Origin: Roseicella frigidaeris
GTDB taxonomy: Bacteria > Pseudomonadota > Alphaproteobacteria > Acetobacterales > Acetobacteraceae
DNA: 64,000 nt
Assembly (NCBI RefSeq): GCF_003258945.1
Contig: NZ_QLIX01000003.1
Location: 310,001-374,000, forward strand
Direction of reading: 5' to 3'
This document shows positions 8,379 through 17,924 of the stretch, one piece after another (the first letter of the stretch is position 1; every line of letters starts with the position of its first letter). Made by a program: the position numbers and the translations under genes. The notes under the pieces are model-generated. The model searched no databases. It was not told the origin of the DNA and saw nothing but the letters and a program-made list of their open reading frames with translations.

Positions 8379-9392
8379 ATGCAGAGACGCGCCCTTCTCG
8401 CCGGGCTGATGGCCGCGCCGCTCGCCCGCCCCGGCCTGGCGCAAAGCCAGGCCCAGGGCCAGACCCCGGGCCAGACCCAGGGCCAAGCCCAGGGCGCCGG
8501 CCCCTTCCCCGACCGGCCGCTGACCATGGTGCTCGCCTATCCGGCCGGCGGCGGCACCGATGTCGCCGCCCGGCCGCTGGCGCGGATCATGGAGCGGTAT
8601 CTCGGCCAGCCCATCGCGGTGGTGAACCGCCCCGGCGCCGGCGGCGAGATCGGCTTCACCGAGCTCGCCCGGTCGAAGCCCGATGGCTACACCATCGGCT
8701 TCCTCAACACGCCGACCATCGTCACCATCCCGCTCGAGCGGCCGCAGGCCCGCTTCCGGCTGGACGACCTGCTGCCGCTGCTGAACATCGTCGACGATCC
8801 GGGCGCCATCTGGGTGCTGCCGGACAGCCCGATCCGCAGCGTCGCCGAGCTGGTGGCGGAGGCGCGGCGCCGGCCGGGGCAGATCAGCTACGGCACCTCC
8901 GGCATCGGCTCCGACGACCACCTGGCCATGCTGGCGCTGCAGCGGGTGACGGGCACGCAATTCCTGCATGTTCCCTTCGCCGGCGGCGCCCCGGTGCGCA
9001 CCGCCACCGTCTCGCGCCAGATCGAGCTGGCGGTGACCAATATGGGCGAGGCGATCGGCGACTACCGGCAGGGGCTGTTCCGGCCGATCGGCCAGATGGG
9101 CCTCCGCCGCTGGGCGGTGATGCCGGAGGTGCCGACCTTCCGCGAGCAGGGCTTCGACGTGGTGGAGGGCTCGATGCGCGGCCTCGCCGCCCCGGCCGGC
9201 CTGCCGCGGCCGGTGCTGGAGCGGCTCGTCGCCGCGGCGCAGCGGGCCGTCGCCGATCCCGAATGGCAGGCGCTGGCCACCCAGCTTGCCCTGCCGCTGC
9301 GCCTGCTGGGGCCGGACGAGTACCGTGCCGAGCTGGTGGCGATGCAGCGCCACTACGCGGCGCTGTGGGAGAGGCATCCCTGGCGGGAGTGA
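8379..9392 (+). CDS. TctC/Bug family periplasmic substrate-binding protein
   Basis: 337 aa from the ATG at 8379 with GGGAGGA six bases upstream. The signal peptide MQRRALLAGLMAAPLARPGLAQ is followed by a low-complexity Gln/Gly spacer of about 20 residues made of QGQ-type repeats (about residues 23-44) that its paralogue lacks. The fold marks are YPAGGGTDVAAR, VVNRPGAGGEIGF, KPDGYTIGF and GSDDHLAML, ending in RHPWRE. It is a clear paralogue of 6212-7183; the two genes bracket the divergent dehydrogenase gene. The 173-base gap at 8206-8378 should contain divergent promoters, but I could not pick out boxes with confidence. Confidence 0.9.
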   Translation: MQRRALLAGLMAAPLARPGLAQSQAQGQTPGQTQGQAQGAGPFPDRPLTMVLAYPAGGGTDVAARPLARIMERYLGQPIAVVNRPGAGGEIGFTELARSKPDGYTIGFLNTPTIVTIPLERPQARFRLDDLLPLLNIVDDPGAIWVLPDSPIRSVAELVAEARRRPGQISYGTSGIGSDDHLAMLALQRVTGTQFLHVPFAGGAPVRTATVSRQIELAVTNMGEAIGDYRQGLFRPIGQMGLRRWAVMPEVPTFREQGFDVVEGSMRGLAAPAGLPRPVLERLVAAAQRAVADPEWQALATQLALPLRLLGPDEYRAELVAMQRHYAALWERHPWRE

Positions 9393-9393
9393 T

Positions 9394-9656
9394 TCCCCAT
9401 GACATCGCTTGCGCGACGTCATGGGGACCCCGGTGGGGCCCTCGGGTCGCAGATGCGTCACAGCCTGCCACGGCAAAGCCGTGGCAGGGCAACGGGAAGC
9501 GACAGGTTCGGCGGGCGTCCCAAACGGATGGCGGAGGCGGATACGGTCGCCACCCGTTGTCCTGGCGCGGCTCCGCCGCGACAGGCTGTGACGCGCATCG
9601 GGCCCTGAGCGCATCACGGCCCCCCGCGACGGCGCGCAGCGACGTCGTGGGGACTG
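9394..9656. repeat. R2 repeat cluster between convergent genes
   Basis: Three palindromic parts lie here. The first is a hairpin with arms 9394-9403 and 9418-9427 (TCCCCATGAC/GTCATGGGGA) immediately after the Bug stop codon. The second comprises two R2 cores in opposite orientation near 9459-9499 and 9558-9596, each carrying a GTGACGC or revcomp flank. The third is a second terminal hairpin near 9630-9655 ending GACGTCGTGGGG next to the stop codon of the following convergent gene. The region is almost entirely repeat and would terminate transcription from both sides. Confidence 0.65.
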
Positions 9657-10235
9657 CTAGAGGTATCGCAACGCCAGGAAGCCGGCGAGGATGCCGGCCG
9701 CTGCGCCGGTCGTCACCAGGGTCAGCCGCCGCTCGATGAAGTCGCGGATCGGCGGGCCGAAGCGGCGCAGCAGGAAGGCGAGCAGGAAGAAGCGCGCCGC
9801 CCGCGTCACCAGGCTGGCGGCGAGGAAGATCGGGAAGCTGAACTTGGCGGCGCCGGAGGCGATGGTGACGATCTTGTAGGGGATCGGCGTCAGCCCCTTG
9901 ATCAGGATCACCAGCGCGCCCCAGCGCTCGTACCAGGATTCGAAGCGCAGCAGCGCATCGGCATAGCCGTAGGCGCGCAGCACCGGCTCGGCCAGCGTCT
10001 CGAACAGGAAATAGCCGATGGCATAGCCGGCGATGCCGCCGAGCACCGAGGCGATGGTGCAGATCAGCGCATAGCGATAGGCCCGGTCCGGCCGCGCGAT
10101 GCACATCGGGATCAGCATGGCGTCCGGCGGGATCGGGAAGACGCTGCTCTCGGCGAAGCTGACGCCGGCCAGCCAGGCCGGCGCGCGCCGATGCGCCGAC
10201 AGCGCCAGCACGCGGTCATAGAGGGCACGCAACAT
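9657..10235 (-). CDS. YqaA/DedA-type (VTT domain) inner-membrane protein
   Basis: 192 aa. Features typical of small YqaA-type VTT-domain proteins are ESSVFPIPPDAMLIPM near the N-terminus, the glycine-rich re-entrant region SVLGGIAGYAIGYFLFE, and the TPIPYKIVTIASGAAK motif (about 125-145), with four to five hydrophobic segments. The family is linked to membrane lipid handling and envelope homeostasis, though no specific substrate is known for this branch. The start ATG at 10235 fits family length. It is divergent from the MFS gene; the 279-base gap between them (10236-10514) shows only GC-rich sequence and a GCAGGAGGGG ribosome-binding site for the MFS gene. Confidence 0.85.
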   Translation of the reverse strand: MLRALYDRVLALSAHRRAPAWLAGVSFAESSVFPIPPDAMLIPMCIARPDRAYRYALICTIASVLGGIAGYAIGYFLFETLAEPVLRAYGYADALLRFESWYERWGALVILIKGLTPIPYKIVTIASGAAKFSFPIFLAASLVTRAARFFLLAFLLRRFGPPIRDFIERRLTLVTTGAAAGILAGFLALRYL

Positions 10236-10514
10236 TCTCGGATCCCTTGCGCCGGCCACCGCTCCGGTGGTCCTGGGGGCGGCCCTGGGCGGCGCGGCAT
10301 GCGGTGGAACGACGGCCCCGGCGGCGGGGCCGCGCCGGAGGGGGCCGGCTTGGCACGATTGCCTGCCGCAGCGCAACATCCGAGCGCGTGTCCGGCCGGC
10401 CCTGCCCTGCGATGCGCCCATGCCGGCCCCCTCTCGCCATGCATCCAACGCAGTTGTCCCAAGCAGGGCCGCAATGGGATCATGGCTTGCGGGATGTAGG
10501 GCAGGAGGGGTGGC

Positions 10515-11735
10515 ATGCGCGTCCGGATGGCAGGAGGCGGCGTCCCGGTCGGGCTGCTCATCACCTGCGGCGTGGCCTGCGCCGCGCTCGCCATGGGGTT
10601 TCGCCAGACCTTCGGCCTGTTCCTGGCGCCCATGACCACGGCGCATGGCTGGTCGGCCTCCAGCTTCGGCTTCGCCATCGCGCTGCAGGTGCTGGTCAAC
10701 GGCCTCACCCAGCCGCTCTGGGGGCAGGTGGCGGACCGCATCGGCGCCCGGCAGGTGATCATGGCCGGGGCGCTGCTGCAGTTCACCGGCGTGCTCGGCA
10801 TGGCCTTCTCGGAGGGCCTGCCCTTCTTCACCTTCTTCGCCGGGCTGGTCATGGGCTCGGCCGTCTCGGCGGCCGGCATGCCGGTGATCATGGCGAGCCT
10901 CACCCGGCTGCTGCCGGAGGCGCAGCGCGGCCGCGCCACCGGCCTCGGCACCGCCGGCTCCTCGCTCGGCCAGTTCCTGGTGGTGCCGGTGGTGCAGCTC
11001 GGCATCCTCGGCCTCGGCTGGCAGGCGGCGCTGGTGGCGGTCGCGCTCGGCTCGCTGCTGATGATCCCCCTCGCCCTGCCGCTGAACGACCGGCCGCCGC
11101 CGAAGCCGGCCCTGGCGGTGGCCGAGCAGACGGCGATGGAGGCGCTCCGCCTCGCCATCCACACGCCGAGCTTCTGGTTCCTCTTCTGCGGCTTCTTCGT
11201 CTGTGGCCTGCATGTCTCCTTCCTGGCGATCCACCTGCCAGGCTTCGTCGCCTCCTGCCATCTGCCGGCGGCGGTGGGCGCGGGGGCGATCAGCCTGATC
11301 GGGCTGTTCAACATCGCCGGGGCCCTCGGGGCGGGCGAGCTCTCCACCCGCTGGCGGCGGCGGGAGCTGCTGGTGGCCATCTACGCCTCGCGCGCCGTGG
11401 TGATGACGATCTTCTTCTTCGCCGAGAAGACCACCGTGAGCGTGCTGGCCTTCTCGGCGGTGATGGGGCTGCTCTGGCTCTCGACCGTGCCGCCGACGGT
11501 CGCGCTCTGCGCGCGGAATTTCGGCACCCGCTGGCTGGCGACGATCTTCGGCCTGGTCTTCCTCGGCCACCAGATCGGCGGCTTCACCGGCGCCTGGCTC
11601 GGCGGCGTGGTCTTCGACCGCACCGGCAGCTACGACCTGATGTGGGTGATCTGCATCCTCGCCGCCGCCTTCGCCGCGCTGGTGCACCTGCCGGTGCGGG
11701 ACCCGGCGCCGGCGCCGCGGCCGGCGCTGGCCTGA
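10515..11735 (+). CDS. Major facilitator superfamily transporter
   Basis: 406 aa with about 12 hydrophobic segments. Family marks are GFRQTFGLFLAPMT in the first loop, LWGQVADRIGARQ as the MFS motif between helices 2 and 3, GLGTAGSSLGQF, and GHQIGGFTGAWLGG near helix 11. This arrangement resembles the monocarboxylate / oxalate-formate type MFS proteins common in proteobacteria. A strong AGGAGGGG ribosome-binding site precedes the ATG. The substrate is not deducible; small organic acids fit both the subfamily and the neighbouring Bug proteins. Confidence 0.85.
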   Translation: MRVRMAGGGVPVGLLITCGVACAALAMGFRQTFGLFLAPMTTAHGWSASSFGFAIALQVLVNGLTQPLWGQVADRIGARQVIMAGALLQFTGVLGMAFSEGLPFFTFFAGLVMGSAVSAAGMPVIMASLTRLLPEAQRGRATGLGTAGSSLGQFLVVPVVQLGILGLGWQAALVAVALGSLLMIPLALPLNDRPPPKPALAVAEQTAMEALRLAIHTPSFWFLFCGFFVCGLHVSFLAIHLPGFVASCHLPAAVGAGAISLIGLFNIAGALGAGELSTRWRRRELLVAIYASRAVVMTIFFFAEKTTVSVLAFSAVMGLLWLSTVPPTVALCARNFGTRWLATIFGLVFLGHQIGGFTGAWLGGVVFDRTGSYDLMWVICILAAAFAALVHLPVRDPAPAPRPALA

Positions 11736-11828
11736 GCGGCGCATGACGGGCGATTCACGCCGCCGGGCATTTCCGCCCCGGGGCCATCCGCTCTAGATAG
11801 GCGCCAGACTCGGAGCGGAGGACGTCGG

Positions 11829-12395
11829 ATGCGGCATTGGGCCCTGCTGCTGGCCTTGGGGCTGCCCCTGATGGGGGGCATGGATGCCGCGGCGCAGCCG
11901 CGCGGCACGACTGGCCAGGCGCAGCCGCGCAGCACGGACGCCCAGGCGCAGCCGCGCAGCCCGGATAGCCCGGCGCAGCCGCGCAGTGCGGATAGCCCGG
12001 CGCAGCCGCGCCAGGGGCCGCCGCATGAATGGGTCTTCGGGGCCTGGACCGGCGGCATCTTCCCGCCCGGCGATGCCGGCACCCCGGCCTGCTTCGGCAA
12101 CCCGACGGTGATCTTCACCCGCGACATCGTCATGCGCGTCTCGGTGCTCGACACCGCCTATCGCGAGCGGATCATCGAGACGGTGGCCGAGGCGGCGAAC
12201 GGGCTGGAATTCCGCTTCGCCCAGGCCGCGCCGGTGCTCGGCCCGATGGGCGCGCGGCCGGCGCCCGATGCCGGCTTCGGCTGCGCCGCCGGGCCCAACG
12301 CGCTGAAGGTGGAGCGCAAGGGGCCGGACGAGATCGCCTTCCCCGGCTGCTCGGAATTCCCCTCGACGCTCAAGCGCTGCACCATGGCGCGCTGA
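11829..12395 (+). CDS. Secreted protein with tandem QPRS-type repeats, function unknown
   Basis: 188 aa. A signal peptide (MRHWALLLALGLPLMGGMDA) is followed by about 4.6 copies of a nine-residue repeat, AQPRS followed by T/P/A-D-S/A-P/Q (about residues 22-62). A compact domain of about 125 residues then contains GAWTGGIFPPGDAG and four cysteines (ACFGNPTV, GFGCAAG, FPGCSEF, LKRCTMAR) that could form two disulfides in the periplasm. I do not recognise the domain beyond resemblance to hypothetical proteins of this group of bacteria. A GGAGGACG ribosome-binding site precedes the ATG. The gene ends 14 bases before the racemase-like gene, so they may be co-transcribed. Confidence 0.65.
   Translation: MRHWALLLALGLPLMGGMDAAAQPRGTTGQAQPRSTDAQAQPRSPDSPAQPRSADSPAQPRQGPPHEWVFGAWTGGIFPPGDAGTPACFGNPTVIFTRDIVMRVSVLDTAYRERIIETVAEAANGLEFRFAQAAPVLGPMGARPAPDAGFGCAAGPNALKVERKGPDEIAFPGCSEFPSTLKRCTMAR
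11889..12014 (+). repeat. 27-bp tandem repeat inside coding sequence
   Basis: Four full units and one partial unit of 27 bases, each built on GGCGCAGCCGCGCAG, keep the reading frame of the gene at 11829-12395. Units begin at 11889, 11916, 11943, 11970 and 11997. The near-identical DNA suggests recent expansion, so copy number probably varies between strains. Confidence 0.85.
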
Positions 12396-12409
12396 TCGGA
12401 ACCCGCCCC

Positions 12410-13069
12410 ATGCGCATCGCGCTGATCCACGCCCTGCGGCACTCGCCGCCGCCGATCGAGGCCGCCTTCGCCCGCGCCTGGCCCGAGGCGGTGCTGATGA
12501 ACCTGCTGGATGACAGCCTCTCGGCCGACTTGGCGCGGGCCGGCGCGCTGACCCCGGCGATGACGGAGCGGTTCCTGACCCTCTCGCGCTATGCGGTGGG
12601 CACCGGGGCGGCCGGCATCCTCTTCACCTGCTCCGCCTTCGGCCCCTGCATCGAGGCGGTGGCGGCCGAGCAGGCGCCGCGCCCGGTGCTGAAGCCGAAC
12701 GAGGCGATGATCGAGGAGGCGGTGGCCGCCGCGCGCGAGGCGGCGGGCGGAAGGCGGCCGCGGATCGGGCTGCTGGCGAGCTTCGCGCCCACGCTGCAGA
12801 GCATGCCGCCGGAATTCCCGGCCGATGTCGAGCTCGTCCCCTGCCATGCCGAGGGCTCGCTCGCCGCGCTCGATGCCGGCGACGGCGCGACGCATGACCG
12901 GCTGGCCGCCGAGGCGGCGCGGCGCCTGGCCACGTGCGACGTGATCGCGCTGGCGCAGTTCAGCCTGGCGCGGGCGGCGCCGCTGGTCGCCGAGGCGACG
13001 GGCCGGCCGGTCTTCACCACGCCGGACAGCGCGGTGCGGAAGATCCGGCGGCTGCTCGGCGCCGGCTGA
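12410..13069 (+). CDS. Aspartate/glutamate racemase-superfamily protein
   Basis: 219 aa. The two-cysteine racemase pattern appears to be present: FTCSAFGPCIEAV (about residues 69-81) in the first half. In the second half the expected cysteine position lies around ALAQFSLARA, where no cysteine is seen; the nearest is in LATCDVIALAQ. The fold segments IALIHALRHS at the start and RIGLLASFAPT (about 120) fit the Asp/Glu/hydantoin racemase group. The loss of a canonical second cysteine suggests a decarboxylase or isomerase role like arylmalonate decarboxylase relatives rather than a standard racemase. The ATG at 12410 fits. Confidence 0.7.
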   Translation: MRIALIHALRHSPPPIEAAFARAWPEAVLMNLLDDSLSADLARAGALTPAMTERFLTLSRYAVGTGAAGILFTCSAFGPCIEAVAAEQAPRPVLKPNEAMIEEAVAAAREAAGGRRPRIGLLASFAPTLQSMPPEFPADVELVPCHAEGSLAALDAGDGATHDRLAAEAARRLATCDVIALAQFSLARAAPLVAEATGRPVFTTPDSAVRKIRRLLGAG

Positions 13070-13087
13070 GGGCGCCGACCGGCCGCC

Positions 13088-13133
13088 TTCCGTTGCCCTG
13101 ACACGGCTTCGCCGCGGCAGGCTGTGACATACC
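13088..13133. repeat. R2 core repeat
   Basis: Contains CCGTTGCCCTGACACGGC, a loop and CGCGGCAGGCTGTGAC, matching the R2 core at 15641-15674 and 9558-9596. It lies between the convergent racemase-like and lipoprotein genes. Confidence 0.6.
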
Positions 13134-13177
13134 TGAAGCGTATCGAGGCTCACCGGCACGCTCTCAGGAGCAGAAGC

Positions 13178-13471
13178 CTAGAGGCAGCGATAGCGGAGAT
13201 CGACGGTGGACGAGGGACGAACGCGCACGGCGCTGACCAGCTCGGTCTCGCCGCCGCAAAGGCGGGCGGCAATCTTGCCGCCCTCGGCGGCAATGATCTG
13301 CTCGTCCTCGACCGTGAAGGCGCCCAGGAATTGCGAGCGGCGGATGCCGATCATGCTGACCATCTGCCCGTGCCGCTCTCGCTCAATGAAGGAAAGGGAG
13401 CGGCCTTGGCTGACGGCATCAATCGAGCCGCAGCCGGCCAACAGGAGCATCAGGGGCAGGGCGTAGTGCAT
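13178..13471 (-). CDS. Small putative lipoprotein, function unknown
   Basis: 97 aa. A short signal sequence MHYALPLMLLLAGCGS ends in a lipobox (LLAGC), so lipidation at Cys 14 is expected. The mature part of about 80 residues has two further cysteines (ARLCGGE and the penultimate residue, RYRCL) that could pair. It mentions no family that I recognise. Its ATG is two bases downstream of the stop codon of a truncated frame (13474-13662), which suggests it was once the second gene of an operon. Base composition is less GC-biased than that of its neighbours. Confidence 0.6.
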   Translation of the reverse strand: MHYALPLMLLLAGCGSIDAVSQGRSLSFIERERHGQMVSMIGIRRSQFLGAFTVEDEQIIAAEGGKIAARLCGGETELVSAVRVRPSSTVDLRYRCL

Positions 13472-13473
13472 GG

Positions 13474-13662
13474 TCAGGCCGCCAGGATCCGGTCCATAGG
13501 CAGCTCTACCCTGCCCTTGCTTACGGTAAAGTAACCGAGCGGCAGATAGCGCTGCAGACTGCCGCCGGCGCCGATGCCCGTATAGTTGCGGAGCTTGGCT
13601 TGTTTGACGACGACGTCATTCTCGGCGGGAATGCCACGGATCCTGTGACACGGGAAACGTCG
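13474..13662 (-). pseudogene. Start-less gene remnant upstream of lipoprotein
   Basis: Reading leftwards from 13662, a 62-codon frame runs directly to a stop at 13474-13476. It has protein-like composition (for example VVVKQAKLRNYTGIGAGGSL then RYLPLGYFTVSKGRVELPM) but no ATG, GTG or TTG before its last ten codons. It begins immediately after the stop codon of the luciferase-like gene and in the same phase. This looks like the 3' end of a gene whose 5' part was lost when the luciferase-like gene was placed next to it. Family not recognised. Confidence 0.4.
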
Positions 13663-14664
<1,002 letters not shown>

Positions 14665-14783
14665 CCGGTCGATATTGGCACGCCCCGGCAGCCGACCAAG
14701 CCGGGCTCCGCCGCGCCGTGAGGCGTGAATGACCGCGGCGACCGATTCCCCTATGGAAGGCGTCACCCCCTCGGAGCCCCCGC

Positions 14784-15566
14784 ATGCAGGACCTGACCCC
14801 GGAGGCGCGCCGGCGCCTCGACGACATCGCCGCGCGGCACGGCGTCAGCGCCGACGCCGCCGCGACCTTGCTGCAGGCCCTGGTGCAGGGCGGCGGCGGC
14901 ATGGCGCAGTTCAGCCATCCCGAGCTCGGCGGCATGGGCCAGTGGTCGCAGGGCGGCATGATCATGGTGGGCGATATGTTCAACCAGGGCCTGCGCGCCC
15001 GGGTCGATGCGCTCTGCACCGAGCTGGCCGGGCTGCTGCGGGAGGGGCCGGTCTTCGCCGCGCCCGCGCCCGGCGCCGCGGCGGGCGGGTTCGGGGAGGG
15101 GTTCGGCGGCGGCTTCGGCGGCAATTGGTGGCCGGCCGAGCTCGGCGCGCCGGCGAGCAGCGGCGGCCAGAACGACATGCGCTATGCCTATTTCCCGGCG
15201 GCGCGGCGGCTCGCCGTGCAGCAGGGCGGCCGGACCAGCCTCTACGACACCGGCACGCGGCAGATCTACGGCGCCTCGCAGCAGCAGGGGGCGGGGCAGT
15301 CGCTCAGCTTCTCGACCGACCAGGGCACGGTGCGGCTGGAGGAGCTGCAGCCGCTCGATGCAGCGCCCGCCGCGCCGCCCATGGCGCCGCCTTCCGCACC
15401 CGCGCCTGCCGCGGCCGCATCGCCCATGGCGCCGCCGCCGCAGGCCGCGCCGGAGGGCGGCGACCCGCTCGCCCTGATCGAGCGCCTGGCGGGGCTACGG
15501 GAGAAGGGCATCCTCAGCGACGAGGAATTCGCCGCCAAGAAGGCGGAGCTGCTGCGGCGCCTTTGA
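14784..15566 (+). CDS. SHOCT-domain protein
   Basis: 260 aa, soluble, no signal peptide. An N-terminal helical segment ([17 protein letters not shown], about 4-20) is followed by a glycine-rich middle with [16 protein letters not shown], a Pro/Ala-rich linker (about 190-225), and a C-terminal SHOCT domain (about 228-260) with [25 protein letters not shown] domains are short helical hairpins that mediate oligomerisation or membrane-proximal interactions. The role is unknown. The DNA after it is an R2 repeat. Confidence 0.75.
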   Translation: MQDLTPEARRRLDDIAARHGVSADAAATLLQALVQGGGGMAQFSHPELGGMGQWSQGGMIMVGDMFNQGLRARVDALCTELAGLLREGPVFAAPAPGAAAGGFGEGFGGGFGGNWWPAELGAPASSGGQNDMRYAYFPAARRLAVQQGGRTSLYDTGTRQIYGASQQQGAGQSLSFSTDQGTVRLEELQPLDAAPAAPPMAPPSAPAPAAAASPMAPPPQAAPEGGDPLALIERLAGLREKGILSDEEFAAKKAELLRRL

Positions 15567-15569
15567 GAG

Positions 15570-15737
15570 CGCCCCGCGAACGTCGCTGCGCGCTGCCGCG
15601 GGGCGCCAGCACGCCCGCCCCACCCCGCGCCTCCCGTTGCCCAGCCGAGGCTTTGCCTCGGCTGGCTGTGACGCATCTTGCGCTTGAGAGCCTCACCGGG
15701 GCCCCCACGACGGCGCGCAGCGACGTCGTGGGGATCT
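15570..15737. repeat. R2 repeat, full-length copy
   Basis: A terminal hairpin GCCCCGCGAACGTCGCTGCG...CGCGGGGC (about 15572-15604), an R2 core CCGTTGCCCAGCCGAGGC / GCCTCGGCTGGCTGTGACGC (15638-15676) and a second terminal hairpin, CCCCACGACGGCGCGCAGC then GACGTCGTGGGG (about 15703-15733), just before the stop codon of the convergent Bug gene. This is the clearest copy of the mosaic: hairpin, core, hairpin. Confidence 0.7.
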
Positions 15738-16704
15738 AGTCCGCCCGAATCCCCGCCTCGGCGATGATCTGCGCATAGCGCTGCACCTCCGCCGCGACGA
15801 AGCGGCGGCTCTCCTCCGGCCCGGCGCCGATCAGCGCGAAGCCGAGCTCCGCCGCCTTGTCGCGCAGCAGCGGATCGGCCAGCGCCTGGCGCGTCGCCGC
15901 GGCGATGCGGGCGGCGAGCGGCTCCGGCAGGCCGGCCGGGGCGAGGATCGCGGTCCAGCTCGTCATGCGCAGCGCCGGCAGCCCGGCCTCGGCGCTGGTC
16001 GGCACCGCCGGCAGCAGGCGGTGCCGCTCCGGCTCCGTCACCGCCAGCGCCCGCAGCGTGCCGGCCTGCACCTGGGTGATGCATTCCGGCAAGTTGGAGA
16101 CGATGAGGTCGAGATTGCCGGCGACCAGGTCGGTCACCGAGGGCGCGCCGCCGCGATAGGGCACATGCACGAGATTCGCCCCCGCCCCGGCGGCGCGGCG
16201 GAACAGCTCGAGCCCCAGATGCGGCGCCGAGCCGGTGCCGGAGGAACCGCCATTCAGCCGCTGCCCGCCGCGCGCCGCCGCGGCGAGGGCCGCGAGGTCC
16301 GCCCAGGGCGCCTCGCGCCGCACCACGACGACGAGCGGCAGCGAGCCGAGCAGGGTCAGCGCCCGCAGGTCGCGCAGGAAATCATAGGGCGCCTGCGGGA
16401 AGAGCGAGGCGTTGATCGCATGCGTCACCGTGCAGGCGAGCAGCGTATGGCCATCCGGCGGCGCCTTGGCCACCGTCTCGGCGCCGATCAGCGCATTGCC
16501 GCCCGGCCGGTTCTCGACGACGACCGGCTTGCCCCAATCCGTCTGCAGGCGCTGCGCCACCAGCCGGGCCATGATGTCGGTCTGCCCGGCCGGGGTGAAG
16601 GGCACGATGAGGCGCACCGTGCGCTCGGGGAAGTCCTGCGCCCGCGCCGGCGCGGCGAGCAGCGCGGCGGGGGTGGCGAGGGCGGCGCGGCGGCCGAGGC
16701 GCAT
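15736..16704 (-). CDS. TctC/Bug family periplasmic substrate-binding protein
   Basis: 322 aa. A twin-arginine-like signal (MRLGRRAALATPAALLAAPA, cleavage near RAQ) is followed by Bug marks: IVPFTPAGQTDIMARL, VVVENRPGGNALIGAE, PPDGHTLLA and VPYRGGAPSVTDLVAG. It has no close similarity to the two Bug proteins at 6212 and 8379. It begins two bases after the stop of the upstream monooxygenase gene, so the enzyme and the binding protein are certainly co-transcribed and probably share a substrate. Confidence 0.9.
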   Translation of the reverse strand: MRLGRRAALATPAALLAAPARAQDFPERTVRLIVPFTPAGQTDIMARLVAQRLQTDWGKPVVVENRPGGNALIGAETVAKAPPDGHTLLACTVTHAINASLFPQAPYDFLRDLRALTLLGSLPLVVVVRREAPWADLAALAAAARGGQRLNGGSSGTGSAPHLGLELFRRAAGAGANLVHVPYRGGAPSVTDLVAGNLDLIVSNLPECITQVQAGTLRALAVTEPERHRLLPAVPTSAEAGLPALRMTSWTAILAPAGLPEPLAARIAAATRQALADPLLRDKAAELGFALIGAGPEESRRFVAAEVQRYAQIIAEAGIRAD

Positions 16705-16706
16705 CG

Positions 16707-17801
16707 CTATTCCGCCGCCGCCGGCACGCCGCGCCGGGCGACCGCGTCGCGCACCGCCGGCAGCAGGCTGCGGCCATACTCTTCGGCATCCTCCAGCGGA
16801 TCGAAGCCGCGGATGAGGAAGGTGTCGACGCCGAGGGCGTGGTAGGCGGCGAGGCTCTCGGCCACCTGCTCCGGCGTGCCGACGAGGGCGGTGGTGTTGG
16901 AGCCGGCGCCGACCGCCGCGGCGACCTCGGTCCAGAGGCGGGAATCGCGCACCCGGCCGCCCGAGGCGGCCTCGAGCAGCCGCTGCGAGCCGATGCTCTC
17001 CGGCTTGCGGCCGCCCGAGCCGGTCGCGCGCAGCGCGCGGATGCGCTCGATGATGGCATCGGCCCGCGCCCAGGCTGCCGCCTCGGTCCCCGCCAGCACC
17101 GGGCGGAAGGACATGCTGAAGCGGAGGCCCGCCGGGTCGCGCCCGGCCCGCGCCAGGCTGGCCCGCACCCGGGCGATGGTCTCGCGCGCCTGGTCGAGCG
17201 TCTCGCCCCAGAAGGCGTAGACATCGGCCAGCCGGCCGGCGATCTCGATGGCGATGTCGGAGGAGCCGCCGAAGAAGACCGGGATGTGCGGCCGCTGCAG
17301 CGGCTTCACCTCGGCGAAGCCGCCCTCGAAGCGGTAGTAGCGGCCCGCATGGTCGAAGGGCTTCGGCTCGGTCCAGAGCCGCTTCAGCAGGGCGAGGTAT
17401 TCCTCCGAGCGGGCATAGCGCTCGTCATGCGGCAGGAAGTCGCCATCCTTGCGTTGCTCGGCATCGCTGCCGCCGCTGATGACATGGATGCCGGCGCGGC
17501 CGCCGGAGAACTGGTCGAAGCTGGCGAATTGCCGTGCCGCGAGCGTCGGCGCGATGAAGCCCGGCCGGTGCGCCACCATGAAGCCGATGCGCGTCGTGGC
17601 CGCGGCGGCGTGCGAGGCGACGAGTAAGGCATCCGGGCTGCTGCTGCCCCAGGCGACGAGGATGCGGTCGAAGCCGGCCGCCTCATGCGCCTGGGCGAAG
17701 CGGGCGATGTAGGGCGGGTCCACCACCGCACCCTCCGGCGGATGGATCTCCGACTGCCGCCGGTGCGAGATCATGCCGATGAATTGCAGCGGGTGGGCCA
17801 T
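16707..17801 (-). CDS. LLM-class flavin monooxygenase (alkanesulfonate monooxygenase SsuD-like)
   Basis: 364 aa from the ATG at 17801 (MAHPLQFIGMISHRRQSE). SsuD-type marks are VAWGSSSPDALLVASHAAA, FMVAHRPGFIAPTLAARQ, GGRAGIHVISGGSDAEQR and GDFLPHDERYARSEEY. The family uses FMNH2 and oxygen to cleave C-S or C-N bonds in sulfonates, and related members attack other small compounds. No ssuABC transporter or flavin reductase gene is adjacent. Instead the gene is directly followed by a Bug gene, which differs from the usual sulfonate operon. This makes a carboxylate-type substrate, or a sulfonate with a carboxylate, plausible. Confidence 0.87.
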   Translation of the reverse strand: MAHPLQFIGMISHRRQSEIHPPEGAVVDPPYIARFAQAHEAAGFDRILVAWGSSSPDALLVASHAAAATTRIGFMVAHRPGFIAPTLAARQFASFDQFSGGRAGIHVISGGSDAEQRKDGDFLPHDERYARSEEYLALLKRLWTEPKPFDHAGRYYRFEGGFAEVKPLQRPHIPVFFGGSSDIAIEIAGRLADVYAFWGETLDQARETIARVRASLARAGRDPAGLRFSMSFRPVLAGTEAAAWARADAIIERIRALRATGSGGRKPESIGSQRLLEAASGGRVRDSRLWTEVAAAVGAGSNTTALVGTPEQVAESLAAYHALGVDTFLIRGFDPLEDAEEYGRSLLPAVRDAVARRGVPAAAE

Positions 17802-17924
17802 GCGACGTTCCTCCGTATCCCCCGCCCGGGTCGGACGCCCGGCCTGGCCCAAGCATGCGGGGCGGCGGGCGGCCCCGTCACCAGGGAATCGCGCCCGGAT
17901 CGGGGCGGGCCCGCGGCCCTCGCC

